From assembly GCA_030673825.1 (NCBI GenBank), contig JAUTCS010000119.1, forward strand, positions 60,177-124,176: a DNA stretch of 64,000 nt, read 5' to 3'. The stretch comes from Verrucomicrobiota bacterium JB024 (GTDB lineage Bacteria > Verrucomicrobiota > Verrucomicrobiia > Opitutales > Cerasicoccaceae). This document shows positions 34,875 to 44,352 of the stretch, piece after piece; the stretch's first letter is position 1, and each line of letters begins with the position of its first letter. The notes beneath the pieces were generated by a model that was not told where the DNA came from, searched no databases, and worked only from the letters and a program-made list of their open reading frames with translations. A program made the translations under genes and the position numbers.

Positions 34875-37439
34875 TTACTTCTCCGGCACCACCGTCAGCC
34901 GCAGGCGACGGGCCGGGTCGAGGTATCGCTGGGCGAAGGCCGTAACCGCTTCCACGGTGACGGCGTCGACGCGCTCCCCGTACTCGCGCCAGCTATTGAC
35001 CGGCTGGCCGTAGAGGGCGTTGAGAGCAGCCTGCATGGCGCGGGCACCGATGGTCTGCTGGCTCTGGCGCTTCTGGATTTTCAGGCGGGTGCGGCAGGCG
35101 GCAACTTCCTCTTCCGTCACCCCGCCAGAGCGCAGGCGCTCCAGCTCCTTGTCGTACTCGGTCAGCACGGCCTCGACCGCGCCCGGATGGGTCCCGGCGT
35201 AGAGGCTGAACATCCCGCCGTCGATGCCCGGCGTGCGGGCGGCCCCCACGTAGTAGGCCAGTCCGGCCTTCTCGCGGACCGTTTCAAAGAGGCGGCTCGA
35301 CATGCCGCTGAGCAGCTCATCCATGATTTCGCCGGTGTGGAAGTCCTCCGAGCGCACGCCCGCGTCCGGGTAGGCCTCCAGGACCACCGCCTGCTCGCGG
35401 GGCAGACGTTCGGTAAAGCTCCCGGTCTGAGCGGGCTTTGACGGCAGCACGGGCACCGCCGGGGCAGGCTCGGCGCTGAGCTTGCTCAGGACGGGCTCAA
35501 GGGCGACCTTGACTGCGGCCTCGTCCACCGCACCGGCCACGGCCAGTACGACGTTGGGCCCGCGCACGAGTCGCTCGCGCAGTTCCTCGACCTGAGCCAG
35601 GGTCAGCGCCTCCAGCCCCTCGCGGGTGCCCAGGTAGTCGTTGGCAAAGGGATGCTCCCCGTAAAAAAGGCGGCGCAGGCGGCGACGGCCGTAATCGAGG
35701 ATTTCGTCCTCGTCCTCCAGCAGGGAGGAGAGCTGCCCCTCGCGCTCGACATCAAAGGACTCGCCCGAGGGCCGCAGGGCCAGGAGCGCGTCCCCCAGCC
35801 AGGAGACGGCCAGCGGCAGGTCCGCCGGGAGCACCTCGGCCGAGAGGCCGAAGGTGTTGTTGCCGATGAACTCGCCAAAATTGGCTCCCACGCGGTCCAC
35901 CTCTTCGGCCAGAGCGGCGGCGCTGCGGGTCTCGGTGTCGCGGGTCATGAGCGAGGCAAGCACGCCACAGGCACCCGGTACGGTGTCCAGCCCCGGCCCG
36001 CCCAGCAGGGCCAGGCGCAGGTGCACCTTGGGGAAAGTCGGATCGGCCTGCACGAGCAGGCGGGCACCGTTGGGCAAAGTCGTCTCGGTAAAGTCCGCCA
36101 GCGTGCGAACAGCGGAAGCGGTCTTGTCGGCAGCGGAAGCGGAAGCTTTCGGCTCCAGCGAAACCTCAGTCAGCCCGGACTCGACGAGATAACGCCGGGC
36201 GGCCCCTTTCAGGTCTTCCGGACGCAGCGAGGACAGGCGGGTAAAGTACAGGCGCGGGTAGTCCAGCTCGCCCACCACGGTCTCGGCCACCCCGAGGCGC
36301 GAAGCCTGCCCGGACATGGTCTTGCGACCGTTGACCTCGCCCACCACGGCCTGGCGCACAGACTTGGCCAGGGTCTGAGCCGTGACGGCCTTGGGCAGGT
36401 CCTTGGCCAGCACACGCCGGACCTCAGCCTCCACGGCTTCGCGCTTGCCCGGCTCGCACAGGTAGGAAATCCACAGCAGGCCCTGCGAGCCGGGGTTCCA
36501 GCAGCTGGCGTCGATGTGCTGGACGAGGCGTTTTTCCTCACGCAGCTTCTGCCACAGCAGGGAGCTTTTGCCGTTGCCCAGGATGTAGGCCAACATGTCC
36601 AGCGCCGGAGCCACCGGGTCGGCCAGGCCGGGCACCTTGTAGCCCATCATGCCGCGCACGAGGTTAAAGTCTCCGCGCAGGCGCTCGCTGCGCAGCGCGA
36701 GCTGCGGCGGCTCGGTGGCGACGACCGGTGTGGGGCAAAGCCCCGGCAGCGCCGATCCGAAAAACTTGTCCGCCAGCGCGTCCACCTGCTCGGTGGGCAA
36801 CGCGCCGACCACGACCAGCACCATGTTGCCGGGCTGGTAGCGGGACTTGTAGTAACCGTAAAGGCCCTCGCGGGTCACTTGCTCAAAGAGCGGGCGCAGC
36901 CCGATGACCGGGAAGCGGTACGGGTGCGCGCGGAACGCCGCCTGTGTGAAGGACTGGAAAAGCTCCCGGTCGGGGTCGTCGAGCCCCATGTCAATCTCGC
37001 GCAGGATGACGTCGCGCTCGGAGGCGAACTCCGCGTCCGGAATGGTCGCCCGCAGCCCCATGTCGGCCAGGATGTCGAAGGCGGCCTCGGTCTTTTCCGA
37101 AGGGGCGTCGATGTAGTAAACCGTGCGGTCGTAGGAGGTGTAGGCGTTGATGTTGCCGCCGAGGCCGTGCACTTCGCGGCTGATGTCCAGCGGGCCGCGC
37201 GTGGGCGTGCCCTTGAACAGCATATGCTCCAGAAAGTGCGAGAGCCCCGCGCCGGTCCAGTCACCCTCGTGGATGCTTCCGGTCTTAACCCAGAGCTGGA
37301 CCGAAACCAACTCCGCCGAAAAATCCTCCCGCGAGACGACGGTCAGCCCGTTGGCCAGGGTACGCCGGTGCACCGGCTCGTGAAAAAGGTCGCTCAGGAG
37401 AGCCTGGTCGGGCGAAACGGTTCGGGCGGAATGGTTCAT
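34875..37439 (-). CDS. M16 family zinc metallopeptidase (two-lobed)
   Basis: This 854-residue protein has the inverted zinc motif HFLEH (68-72), with a distal Glu in FASERDVILREIDMG. A second M16-like half begins near residue 420 (TLPNGARLLVQADPTFPKVH) and lacks the motif, the usual active/inactive two-half arrangement. GLYGYYKSRYQPGNMVLVVVG and the C-terminal ARTPGIDGGMFSLYAGTHPG are typical of the family. No clear signal peptide follows the chosen ATG at 37439. It probably degrades short peptides. Confidence 0.88.
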   Translation of the reverse strand: MNHSARTVSPDQALLSDLFHEPVHRRTLANGLTVVSREDFSAELVSVQLWVKTGSIHEGDWTGAGLSHFLEHMLFKGTPTRGPLDISREVHGLGGNINAYTSYDRTVYYIDAPSEKTEAAFDILADMGLRATIPDAEFASERDVILREIDMGLDDPDRELFQSFTQAAFRAHPYRFPVIGLRPLFEQVTREGLYGYYKSRYQPGNMVLVVVGALPTEQVDALADKFFGSALPGLCPTPVVATEPPQLALRSERLRGDFNLVRGMMGYKVPGLADPVAPALDMLAYILGNGKSSLLWQKLREEKRLVQHIDASCWNPGSQGLLWISYLCEPGKREAVEAEVRRVLAKDLPKAVTAQTLAKSVRQAVVGEVNGRKTMSGQASRLGVAETVVGELDYPRLYFTRLSSLRPEDLKGAARRYLVESGLTEVSLEPKASASAADKTASAVRTLADFTETTLPNGARLLVQADPTFPKVHLRLALLGGPGLDTVPGACGVLASLMTRDTETRSAAALAEEVDRVGANFGEFIGNNTFGLSAEVLPADLPLAVSWLGDALLALRPSGESFDVEREGQLSSLLEDEDEILDYGRRRLRRLFYGEHPFANDYLGTREGLEALTLAQVEELRERLVRGPNVVLAVAGAVDEAAVKVALEPVLSKLSAEPAPAVPVLPSKPAQTGSFTERLPREQAVVLEAYPDAGVRSEDFHTGEIMDELLSGMSSRLFETVREKAGLAYYVGAARTPGIDGGMFSLYAGTHPGAVEAVLTEYDKELERLRSGGVTEEEVAACRTRLKIQKRQSQQTIGARAMQAALNALYGQPVNSWREYGERVDAVTVEAVTAFAQRYLDPARRLRLTVVPEK

Positions 37440-37530
37440 GGACGGAAAAAAGACGATCAGAGGCGGCGGCCACCGGGATGCCAACAGCCGCGAGGGAACA
37501 TCCTTCGCTCGCCGGGGCGGCCAATCAAAC

Positions 37531-37560
37531 AAAAACCGCCGGGCTGCTTACACCCGGCGG
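37531..37560 (-). terminator. Rho-independent terminator on the minus strand
   Basis: CCGCCGGG (37536-37543) pairs with CCCGGCGG (37553-37560) and on the minus strand is followed by TTTTTGTTTG. It could end a transcript coming from msrB, although about 420 bp separate them. The intervening 37563-37782 shows no gene. Confidence 0.7.
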
Positions 37561-37782
37561 CATTATCGTGGTAGCCTAACTCACAGAAGACTGAAAGTTG
37601 GCAGCGGCCTAATATCGACCACTTTGCCTATCTGTAAATATCACTTGTGAAAAGTTCCGGCATTTAACAACTGCTTTACCAACAGTTTTTTATAAGCGTC
37701 ACAAAGTCGTAACGCAGACGTCACGCGAATCGGTAATAACCTGTCCCAAGAGCCCCATCCGGGTACAACCAAGCCCTTGGCC

Positions 37783-37910
37783 GTTGTCATCCTGAGCGAG
37801 CACCGCGAGCTGAAGGATCTCCCGGTCCGGTTTTTTTACGAGCCCGCCCAGAACGCCGCACGAGGAGATCCTTCGACGCGTCCGCAAGCGGACTTGCTCA
37901 GGATGACAAC
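37783..37910. repeat. Inverted pair of GTCATCCTGAG-type repeats
   Basis: The left arm starts GTTGTCATCCTGAGCGAG (37783) and ends GAAGGATCTC (37821). The right arm (37865-37910) is its inverted copy, GAGATCCTTCGACGCG to CTCAGGATGACAAC. This word is a widespread intergenic repeat in unrelated bacteria. It lies in the 540-bp gap between the M16 and msrB genes. Confidence 0.75.
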
Positions 37911-37979
37911 ACTGGCATCTCCAGCGCTTGCTCCAAAAGCGAGCAAGGAGCACAACAGGCTGCCCGCGTGAAGCTCCCC

Positions 37980-38702
37980 CTACTCTTTTTCCGAGTCGGG
38001 CGCGTCGGCGTCCTTCTGGAAAAGCTTCAGGTACGCGCCATAGCCCTCCTTTTCGAGGTCAGCCACGGGGATGAAGCGCAGAGAGGCGCTGTTGATGCAG
38101 TAGCGCATGCCTTCCGGCCCGGGGCCGTCGGGGAAGACGTGCCCGAGGTGAGCGTCGCCAGTCTTCGAGCGAACCTCAGTGCGGACCATCCCGTGCGAGG
38201 TATCGCGCACCTCCACGATCTCGGCCTCGTCAACCGGTTGGGTGAAGCTCGGCCAGCCCGTGCCCGAATCGAACTTGTCCGTCGAGGCGAAGAGCGGCTT
38301 GCCCGAGATCACATCGACGTACAGCCCCGGCTCGTGGTTGTCCCAGTAGGCGTTGCGGAACGGCGGCTCCGTCCCCCCCTCGCAGGCCACCGCGTACTGG
38401 ACGGGCGTCAGCTTGTCGCGCAGAGAGGATTTTTGTTCGGTCTTGTCGGTGCTGTCATTCATGAAAGAAGGATCATTCGGGGATGAAAGAGTGCCGGAGG
38501 CCGGGATCTTGGCCGCCGGGGTGGTGGAAGTTTTATCAACGGCAGCGGTGTCAGGGGCCGGAGCCGGACAGGACGCCGCTTGGGCGCTGCCGCCGGTTAA
38601 CCAGCAACCGCCCGTGCCGCAAGCGCCGCCGGACACGCGCGAGTAGGTCAGCCACCCCGCCACGGCGAGGACGACGACAGGCCAGAAAAGTTTTCGCATC
38701 AT
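37980..38702 (-). CDS. msrB: Peptide-methionine (R)-S-oxide reductase, exported or membrane-anchored
   Basis: This 240-residue protein starts [20 protein letters not shown], a membrane anchor or signal segment, then about 85 low-complexity residues, then the MsrB domain (about 90-225). Diagnostic motifs are [51 protein letters not shown] and [11 protein letters not shown], the last containing the catalytic Cys. The two CxxC zinc pairs of many MsrB proteins are absent. It would repair oxidised methionine in envelope proteins. Two cysteine-rich motifs ([10 protein letters not shown]) follow the anchor. Confidence 0.88.
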   Translation of the reverse strand: MMRKLFWPVVVLAVAGWLTYSRVSGGACGTGGCWLTGGSAQAASCPAPAPDTAAVDKTSTTPAAKIPASGTLSSPNDPSFMNDSTDKTEQKSSLRDKLTPVQYAVACEGGTEPPFRNAYWDNHEPGLYVDVISGKPLFASTDKFDSGTGWPSFTQPVDEAEIVEVRDTSHGMVRTEVRSKTGDAHLGHVFPDGPGPEGMRYCINSASLRFIPVADLEKEGYGAYLKLFQKDADAPDSEKE

Positions 38703-38857
38703 GGTGTCTTGTGTCGCGCCCGGCGCGAAATCCTTACGTCCCGCCGCGAGGTGTTTTGTTCCCCCCGAGGGTCGGACCGGGCGCCGTGCCGCCAAAACCG
38801 GCAACCCTCATTTTCATTGTCGCCGCGCTTTTGTGCCTTTGCGGTTCATTTTGTTTA

Positions 38858-39073
38858 TTAACCACAGAGAGCACAGAGGACACAGAGTTTTTATAAGGAC
38901 AAGTCCCACGCACTTATCCTGCTTTCTGGAGTTTGGGGTAGCGATGAGACTTTGTTAAAGCCGCAAGTGCCGTTGCCTTATGACATTGCTCCGGCAAAAG
39001 CGCCCCAATCACCACTCAGACGCTGAGCCACACAGAAAAACCTCTCTGTGTTCTCTGTGCCCTCTGTGGTTAA
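38858..39073. repeat. Convergent pair of CACAGAG-type repeats
   Basis: The left arm TTAACCACAGAGAGCACAGA continues to about 38894; the right arm (39042-39073) ends CCTCTGTGGTTAA, its inverted copy. Both outer ends finish in TTAA next to CCACAGAG. About 150 bp of unremarkable sequence lies between. The gap from 38703 to 39093 holds nothing else except a partial CAAAGG-type word near 38830-38848. Confidence 0.7.
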
Positions 39074-39093
39074 AAAAATCCCACCCCGCAGCC

Positions 39094-39513
39094 TTACGAC
39101 TGCTCGGGGTGCAGTTCGCCCTTGGCGTTGGTGGGCAGATAGGGCTTGAGGAAGGCCTCGCGGAAGTCATACCCGCCGCAGAAGTCCTCCTTCTTGTCGC
39201 TGTCGGTCTTGCCGAGCACGCCGTATTCAACGAGGTTGAACACGATCTCGCCGAAGTCGTCGCACTTGCGGATGCCCCAGTGGTCCAGCAGCGAGAACGC
39301 CATCGGTCCGTACTGGTTATGGGCGTAGTCGCGGATGCCCTCCAGCAGTTCCTGCCCGGAGACATGCCGCGGGTGCCCCTCGGGGCCGTCGTCAAGGTTG
39401 CGCAGGGTGTGGTCGAGCCCCTGGCGCACAAAAAAGTACGCGCCCTTGTCGAAACGGCCATCCTCACGGAGGATCAGCTCCACCACTTCGCCAAAGTCCT
39501 TATGTTCGCTCAT
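39094..39513 (-). CDS. Minf_1886 family protein
   Basis: This 139-residue protein begins MSEHKDFGEVVELILREDGRF and contains YFFVRQGLDHTLRNL, HVSGQELLEGIRDYAHNQYGPMA and WGIRKCDDFGEIVFNLVEYGVLGKT. I recognise this as the family named for Methylacidiphilum Minf_1886, largely confined to Planctomycetota and Verrucomicrobiota. Function unknown; soluble, no motif of known chemistry. It supports the taxonomic call. Confidence 0.8.
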   Translation of the reverse strand: MSEHKDFGEVVELILREDGRFDKGAYFFVRQGLDHTLRNLDDGPEGHPRHVSGQELLEGIRDYAHNQYGPMAFSLLDHWGIRKCDDFGEIVFNLVEYGVLGKTDSDKKEDFCGGYDFREAFLKPYLPTNAKGELHPEQS

Positions 39514-39743
39514 TTATAAATCTTAAAACTCCTTTCGTTCCTTTCCAGACACACCCCTAATGTAGCAAAAATCGCGCCGGAATCAAGCGCGGGTATGAAC
39601 GTAAGAGCATGAACGGCGTAAATCATCACACTCTGTCTTTCCTCTGTGGAACGCACCCAGCAGGACACGGATGTTGCCCGGAGGGATTTTTCCCCTTGCC
39701 ATCGGGGCAAAAACTCTTTGTTTTCTCCGCTTTTCCCAAGATC

Positions 39744-39944
39744 ATGAGTCAGAAAACCCGCAAAGCAATGGCCAAGCGCTTCAAGGTGACCGGCACCGGG
39801 AAGGTTATGCGTCGCAAGCCCAACCACCGCCACCTCCTGCGCAACAAGAGCTCCAAGCAGAAACGTTCCATGCGTCAGGACCAGCTGGTCCCCAGCGGCT
39901 ACGTCAAGCAGCTCCGTGTCGGCCTCCCGCATCACGACATCTAA
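39744..39944 (+). CDS. rpmI: 50S ribosomal protein L35
   Basis: This 66-residue basic protein starts [20 protein letters not shown] and contains [22 protein letters not shown], the L35 signature. The ATG at 39744 sets the usual length; a longer open frame upstream is not homologous. It is followed by rplT, the usual L35-L20 order, but infC is not in front of it. A half-copy of a CTCTGTG-type repeat (about 39631-39651) lies in the leader. Confidence 0.93.
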   Translation: MSQKTRKAMAKRFKVTGTGKVMRRKPNHRHLLRNKSSKQKRSMRQDQLVPSGYVKQLRVGLPHHDI

Positions 39945-40027
39945 GTGATTCCTGATAACTGAGCCGGACGGGGTGAACAACCACCAGGCGACCCCGCCGC
40001 TCCCATACATACAGAAAGCAATACAAC

Positions 40028-40387
40028 ATGCCTAGAGCAACCAACGCACCCGCCTCGCGCGAACGTCGCAAGCGCGTCCTCAAGTCCACCAAGGGCTATT
40101 TCGGCAACAAGTCCCGGCTCTTCCGCTACGCCAAGGACGCCAACATGCATGCCGGCGTCTACGCCTACCGCGACCGCCGCAAGAAAAAGACGGAGTTCCG
40201 CCAGCTGTGGATCATCCGTATCAACGCCGCCTGCCGTCTGAACGGCATCGCCTACAGCCGCTTCATGGCCGGTATCCATGCCGCCGGTATCGAGCTGGAC
40301 CGCAAGGCCCTGAGCGAACTCGCGATTCATGACGAGGCCGCCTTCGCCGCCCTGGTCGAAAAGGCCAAGGCCGCCGTTGCCGCCTAA
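40028..40387 (+). CDS. rplT: 50S ribosomal protein L20
   Basis: This 119-residue protein has the standard L20 sequence: MPRATNAPASRERRKRVLKS, then KGYFGNKSRLFRYAKDA, YRDRRKKKTEFRQLWIIRIN and SRFMAGIHAAGIELDRKALS. It binds 23S rRNA early in assembly. It lies 83 bp downstream of rpmI and ends before a strong terminator. Confidence 0.96.
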   Translation: MPRATNAPASRERRKRVLKSTKGYFGNKSRLFRYAKDANMHAGVYAYRDRRKKKTEFRQLWIIRINAACRLNGIAYSRFMAGIHAAGIELDRKALSELAIHDEAAFAALVEKAKAAVAA

Positions 40388-40414
40388 TCGCGCATCTCGC
40401 ACTTGAAATTTCCG

Positions 40415-40444
40415 AAAGGCGGCCTCACCATGGCCGCCTTTTTT
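40415..40444 (+). terminator. Rho-independent terminator of rpmI-rplT
   Basis: AAAGGCGGCC (40415-40424) pairs with GGCCGCCTTT (40432-40441) and runs into a T tract. It lies 27 bp after the rplT stop codon. Confidence 0.9.
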
Positions 40445-40514
40445 GTTGGCTGGTATTGGCAAGTGGCAGAATCCCTTTCCAGTACCGCCAGCAAACAACC
40501 CTTCTTTTAAAAGA

Positions 40515-40591
40515 TTAACCACAGAGACACAGAGAACACAGAGAGTGACGTTTAAGTCCCCACCGCTCGGTGCCCTCTGTGTCTCTGTGGC
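40515..40591. repeat. Convergent pair of CACAGAG-type repeats upstream of pheS
   Basis: The left arm TTAACCACAGAGACACAGAG extends to 40545; the right arm TGCCCTCTGTGTCTCTGTGG (40571-40590) is its inverted copy, about 25 bp away. The right arm ends 20 bp before the pheS start codon, so a stem-loop could form in the pheS leader. Confidence 0.7.
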
Positions 40592-40609
40592 AAAAACTTC
40601 CTTTTCCCA

Positions 40610-41650
40610 ATGAAAGAGCAACTCGCAGCCATCGTGGCCGAAGTCGAGGGCGCCGTGCCCGCGCTGGACAAGCGCGCCGCGTTCGAGGCGTTCAAGGCCA
40701 CCATCTCCGGCCCCAACGGCAAGCTGACCGCCGCCATGAAGGGCATGAAGGATGTCCCGAAGGAGGAGAAGCCCGCCATGGGCAAGCTTCTCAACGAGAC
40801 CAAACAGCAGATCGAGGCCCTCTACGCCGAGACCCTCGCCCGCCTGGAGGCCGCCGAGACCGCCGAAAAGCTCGGCCCGCCCATCGACCCCACCCTGCCC
40901 TGCCCGGACACCGCCACTGGCAGCCTGCACCCGCTCACCCAGACGCGCCGCCTGATCGAGTCCGTCTTCCGCAAGGTCGGTTTCACCGTGGCCGAGGGGC
41001 CCGAAGTCGAGACCGAGTGGTACTGCTTTGACGCGCTCAACACCCCCGAGGACCACCCCGCCCGCGACGCCCAGGACACGCTCTTTTTGCCCGAGGCCGC
41101 CGTGGTCGAAAACGTCTCCAAGCACGGCTCCGAGCGCCACATCCTGCGCTCCCACACCTCCACCGTGCAGATCCGCACCATGATGAAGGAGCAGCCCCCG
41201 CTGCGCATCATTTCCCCCGGCCGCGTCTTCCGCCGCGACACCACCGACGCCACTCACAGCGCGAACTTTCACCAGATGGAGGGCCTCTACGTGGACAAAA
41301 ACGTCACCGTCGTGGACCTGAAGGCGATCCTCGACTACTTCGTGGCGGAGATCTTCGGCAAGGGCTCGACCGTGCGCCTGCGCCCGAGCTTTTTCCCCTT
41401 CACCGAGCCGTCCTTCGAGCTCGACATGAAGACCCCCAACCTCGGCAAGCTCTCCAACCAGTGGATCGAGCTGGGCGGCTGCGGCATGGTGGACCCGAAC
41501 GTTTTCAAGTCCGTCGGCTACGACCCCGAGCAGTGGACCGGCTACGCCTTCGGCATGGGCATCGAGCGCATCGCCATGATCGTCCACGGCATCGACGACA
41601 TCCGCTATTTCTACCAGAACGACCTGCGCTTCCTCCAGCAGTTCGCGTAA
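40610..41650 (+). CDS. pheS: Phenylalanyl-tRNA synthetase alpha subunit
   Basis: This 346-residue catalytic subunit has an N-terminal coiled-coil region (about 1-90), then the class II core: HPLTQTRRLIESVFRKVGF, the substrate region LRSHTSTVQIRTM, motif 2 with GRVFRRDTTDATHSANFHQMEG (positions 205-226), and motif 3 GYAFGMGIERIAMI. It forms the alpha2-beta2 enzyme with PheT encoded next. The gene pair is separated by 152 bp containing an inverted repeat pair. Confidence 0.96.
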   Translation: MKEQLAAIVAEVEGAVPALDKRAAFEAFKATISGPNGKLTAAMKGMKDVPKEEKPAMGKLLNETKQQIEALYAETLARLEAAETAEKLGPPIDPTLPCPDTATGSLHPLTQTRRLIESVFRKVGFTVAEGPEVETEWYCFDALNTPEDHPARDAQDTLFLPEAAVVENVSKHGSERHILRSHTSTVQIRTMMKEQPPLRIISPGRVFRRDTTDATHSANFHQMEGLYVDKNVTVVDLKAILDYFVAEIFGKGSTVRLRPSFFPFTEPSFELDMKTPNLGKLSNQWIELGGCGMVDPNVFKSVGYDPEQWTGYAFGMGIERIAMIVHGIDDIRYFYQNDLRFLQQFA

Positions 41651-41658
41651 GCAAGGCA

Positions 41659-41778
41659 GGACACAGAGAACACAGAGGAATCACCGAGCACACAGAGTTT
41701 TTATACCGGAGCCCCGGCTCAGATCTCATTTCAATTTTCTCTCCGTGAGCTCTGTGCCTTCTCTGCGTTCTCTGTGAC
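41659..41778. repeat. Convergent pair of CACAGAG-type repeats between pheS and pheT
   Basis: The left arm (41659-41705) contains GGACACAGAGAACACAGAGG; the right arm (41739-41778) contains CTCTGTGCCTTCTCTGCGTT and ends CTCTGTGACC, its inverted copy. A transcript through pheS-pheT would carry this pair as a potential stem, a possible attenuating or processing structure. Confidence 0.68.
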
Positions 41779-41802
41779 CAGAAAACCCAAAAACATTTCC
41801 CG

Positions 41803-44226
41803 ATGAAAATTTCCCTCAAGTGGCTCAAGAACTACGTCGATCTCGACGTGAGCGCCGAACAACTGGCCGACGACCTGCCCATGATCGGGCTGGAAGTCGA
41901 GAGCGTCGAGTCCACCGGCCTGCCCCAGTTTGAAAACCTCGTCGTGGGCGAGATTCTCTCCCGCGAGCAGCACCCCGACGCCGACCGCCTCGGCGTGTGC
42001 ATGGTCCAGGTCGGCGAGGGCGAGCCCCAGCAGATCGTCTGCGGCGCGAGCAACTACAAGGTCGGCGACCGCGTGCCCGTGGCCCTGCCCGGCTGCGTGC
42101 TTCTCGGCGACTTCAAGATCAAGGCGAGCAAGCTGCGCGGCGTCCCCTCCAACGGCATGATGTGCTCGGCCAAGGAACTGGGCATGGGCGACGACCACTC
42201 CGGCCTGCTCATCCTGGAGCAACGCCCCGAGATCGGCACCCCGATCAACGACGTTTTCCCCGGCGGGGACACCGTGATCGAGCTGGAGCTGACCGCCAAC
42301 CGCGGCGACTGCCTGAGCCACATCGGCGTGGCCCGCGAGATCGCCGCGCTTTATGCGAAGGAGCTGCGCCTGCCCAAGGTCAAGCAGCACCCCGGCTCCG
42401 GCGAGGGCCTCATCAGCGCCGTCGAAGTCGAGACCCCCGACTGCCCGCTTTACACCGCCACCAGCATTAAGGGCGTGAATATCGCCCCCTCCCCCGCCTG
42501 GCTGCAAGAGGCGCTCAAGAGCATCGGCCTGCGCCCCATTAACAACGTTGTGGACGTGACCAACTACGTCCTGATGGAAACGGGCCAGCCCCTGCACGCC
42601 TTTGACGCGCAAAAGATCAAGGGCGGCAAGCTCGTGGTCCGCGCCGCCACCGAGGGCGAGCCAATCGTCACCCTCGACGAGCACAAGCGCAAGCTCACCG
42701 CCGGGATGATGGTCATCGCCGACGCCGAGCGCCCCCTCGTGGTCGCGGGCGTCATGGGCAGCCTCGACGCCGAGGTGGATAATGCCACGACGGACATCGT
42801 GCTGGAAAGCGCGTGGTTCCGCCCCGGCTCGATCCGCGCCACCTCCCGCGCGCTCAACCTCTTTTCCGACAGCTCGCACCGCTTCTCGCGCGATGTCGAT
42901 CCGGTCGGGGTGGACTTCGCCGCCCGCCGCGCCATCGACCTCATCCTGCAAGTGGCCGGGGGCGAAGTCGTCGGCCCCTGCATTTCCGTGGGCCAGCCGC
43001 CCCGCGGCGACCGCACCATCACCATCACCCCGGACTATGTGCGCCGCGTCTGCGGCTTCGAGGTGGAGGACGCGGCCATCGCCGGCACCTTCACGCGCCT
43101 GGGCTTCACCGTGGACACCAGCGCCTACCAGTGGAGCGTGCACGTACCGTCCTTCCGGCCCGAGGTGGACCGCCCCATCGACCTGGTCGAGGAGTTTATC
43201 CGCCTGCACGGCACCCCGCAGATCCCCGAGGCCCCCGTCAAGGCCACCGGCCTCACCCGCGAGGACGACGCGCTGGCCGTCTTCAACCGCCGCGCCGTCC
43301 AGAAGCTCGCCGGGGAAAACTTCGCCGAGTGCTCGCACTACACCTTGACCGACGGCACCAGCCTGGCCAAGTGGTTCGGCCCCGAGCGCGCCGACGCCCT
43401 GCGCCTGGACAACCCGCTCACCACCGAGCAGAGCCACCTGCGCCCTTCGCTCATCCCCGGCCTCCTCGACGCCCTGCGCCTGAACTTTAACAACGGCAAC
43501 CACCCGGCCCGCCTCTGCGAGACCGGGCGCGTCTTCCGCACCGTCGAGGGCAAGCTCTGGGAGCTGGCCAGCGTCGCCTTTGTCATCGCCGTGGACGACG
43601 GTCGCCGCCGCTGGCGCGAACGCCCCGCCCCGGACTTTTTCACCGCCAAGAAGCTCATCGGCGAGCTCGCCTCGCTGGCCGGGATCAAGCCCGCCAAGCT
43701 CGCCTACGAGCTGACCGGCGAGGACGAGCCGCTCTGGCAGGTCGGGCACGCCGCCCACGCCGCCTGCTGGAAGAAGACCGGCTACAAGTCCTTCGCCGGG
43801 CTTATCAGCGTGGACGCCCTCAAGGACTGGGACCTGGACACGCTCGTGCTCGCCGGGGAACTGATCATCCTGCCCGAGTTTCTGGCGAAAAAGTCGGACA
43901 AGACCGTCCGCCTGAGCCCCTTCAGCAGCTTCCCGCCGGTCACGCGCGACCTCGCGCTGGTCGTGGACGCCGCCACCACCGCCGAGTCCGTCCGGCGCGA
44001 CCTGCTCAAGGCCGCGAACAAGGCCGTGGGCGGCAAGTTCGCCTGCGAGGAGGTGGAGGCGTTCGACCTCTACGCCGGACAGGGCCTGCCCGAGGGCAAG
44101 AAGAGCCTGGCCTTTGCCATCGCCTTCCGCGCCCCCGACCGCACCCTGACCGACAAGGAAGTCGGCACCGCCTTCGACGCCCTCCAGGAGGCCATGAAGG
44201 CCATGGGCTACACCGTCCGGGCGTAG
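41803..44226 (+). CDS. pheT: Phenylalanyl-tRNA synthetase beta subunit
   Basis: This 807-residue subunit starts MKISLKWLKNYVDLDVSAEQ. It has the tRNA-binding OB (EMAP-like) domain near 40-150, the B3/B4 editing domain containing NRGDCLSHIGVAREIAALY and ALETGQPLHAFD-type sequence (LMETGQPLHAFDAQKI), the B5 domain, a class II-like core, and a C-terminal anticodon-binding (FDX-ACB) domain starting SPFSSFPPVTRDLALVVD. Length and order are normal for PheT. Confidence 0.96.
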   Translation: MKISLKWLKNYVDLDVSAEQLADDLPMIGLEVESVESTGLPQFENLVVGEILSREQHPDADRLGVCMVQVGEGEPQQIVCGASNYKVGDRVPVALPGCVLLGDFKIKASKLRGVPSNGMMCSAKELGMGDDHSGLLILEQRPEIGTPINDVFPGGDTVIELELTANRGDCLSHIGVAREIAALYAKELRLPKVKQHPGSGEGLISAVEVETPDCPLYTATSIKGVNIAPSPAWLQEALKSIGLRPINNVVDVTNYVLMETGQPLHAFDAQKIKGGKLVVRAATEGEPIVTLDEHKRKLTAGMMVIADAERPLVVAGVMGSLDAEVDNATTDIVLESAWFRPGSIRATSRALNLFSDSSHRFSRDVDPVGVDFAARRAIDLILQVAGGEVVGPCISVGQPPRGDRTITITPDYVRRVCGFEVEDAAIAGTFTRLGFTVDTSAYQWSVHVPSFRPEVDRPIDLVEEFIRLHGTPQIPEAPVKATGLTREDDALAVFNRRAVQKLAGENFAECSHYTLTDGTSLAKWFGPERADALRLDNPLTTEQSHLRPSLIPGLLDALRLNFNNGNHPARLCETGRVFRTVEGKLWELASVAFVIAVDDGRRRWRERPAPDFFTAKKLIGELASLAGIKPAKLAYELTGEDEPLWQVGHAAHAACWKKTGYKSFAGLISVDALKDWDLDTLVLAGELIILPEFLAKKSDKTVRLSPFSSFPPVTRDLALVVDAATTAESVRRDLLKAANKAVGGKFACEEVEAFDLYAGQGLPEGKKSLAFAIAFRAPDRTLTDKEVGTAFDALQEAMKAMGYTVRA

Positions 44227-44352
44227 AGCATCGCTGATCGAATCTGTCGCCTGGGCACGTTCTGCCTAGCCGTGGGTTTTAACCACGGTCCTTCGCATCG
44301 GCCTTGCATCACGTCGCGTCAGCGACGTTTCAGGAGTGAAGCGGCAGGCATG

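Noticed and set aside
39514..39743. infC expected upstream of rpmI
   Set aside because: No IF3-like sequence is present in any frame of this gap; the usual infC-rpmI-rplT order is not complete here.
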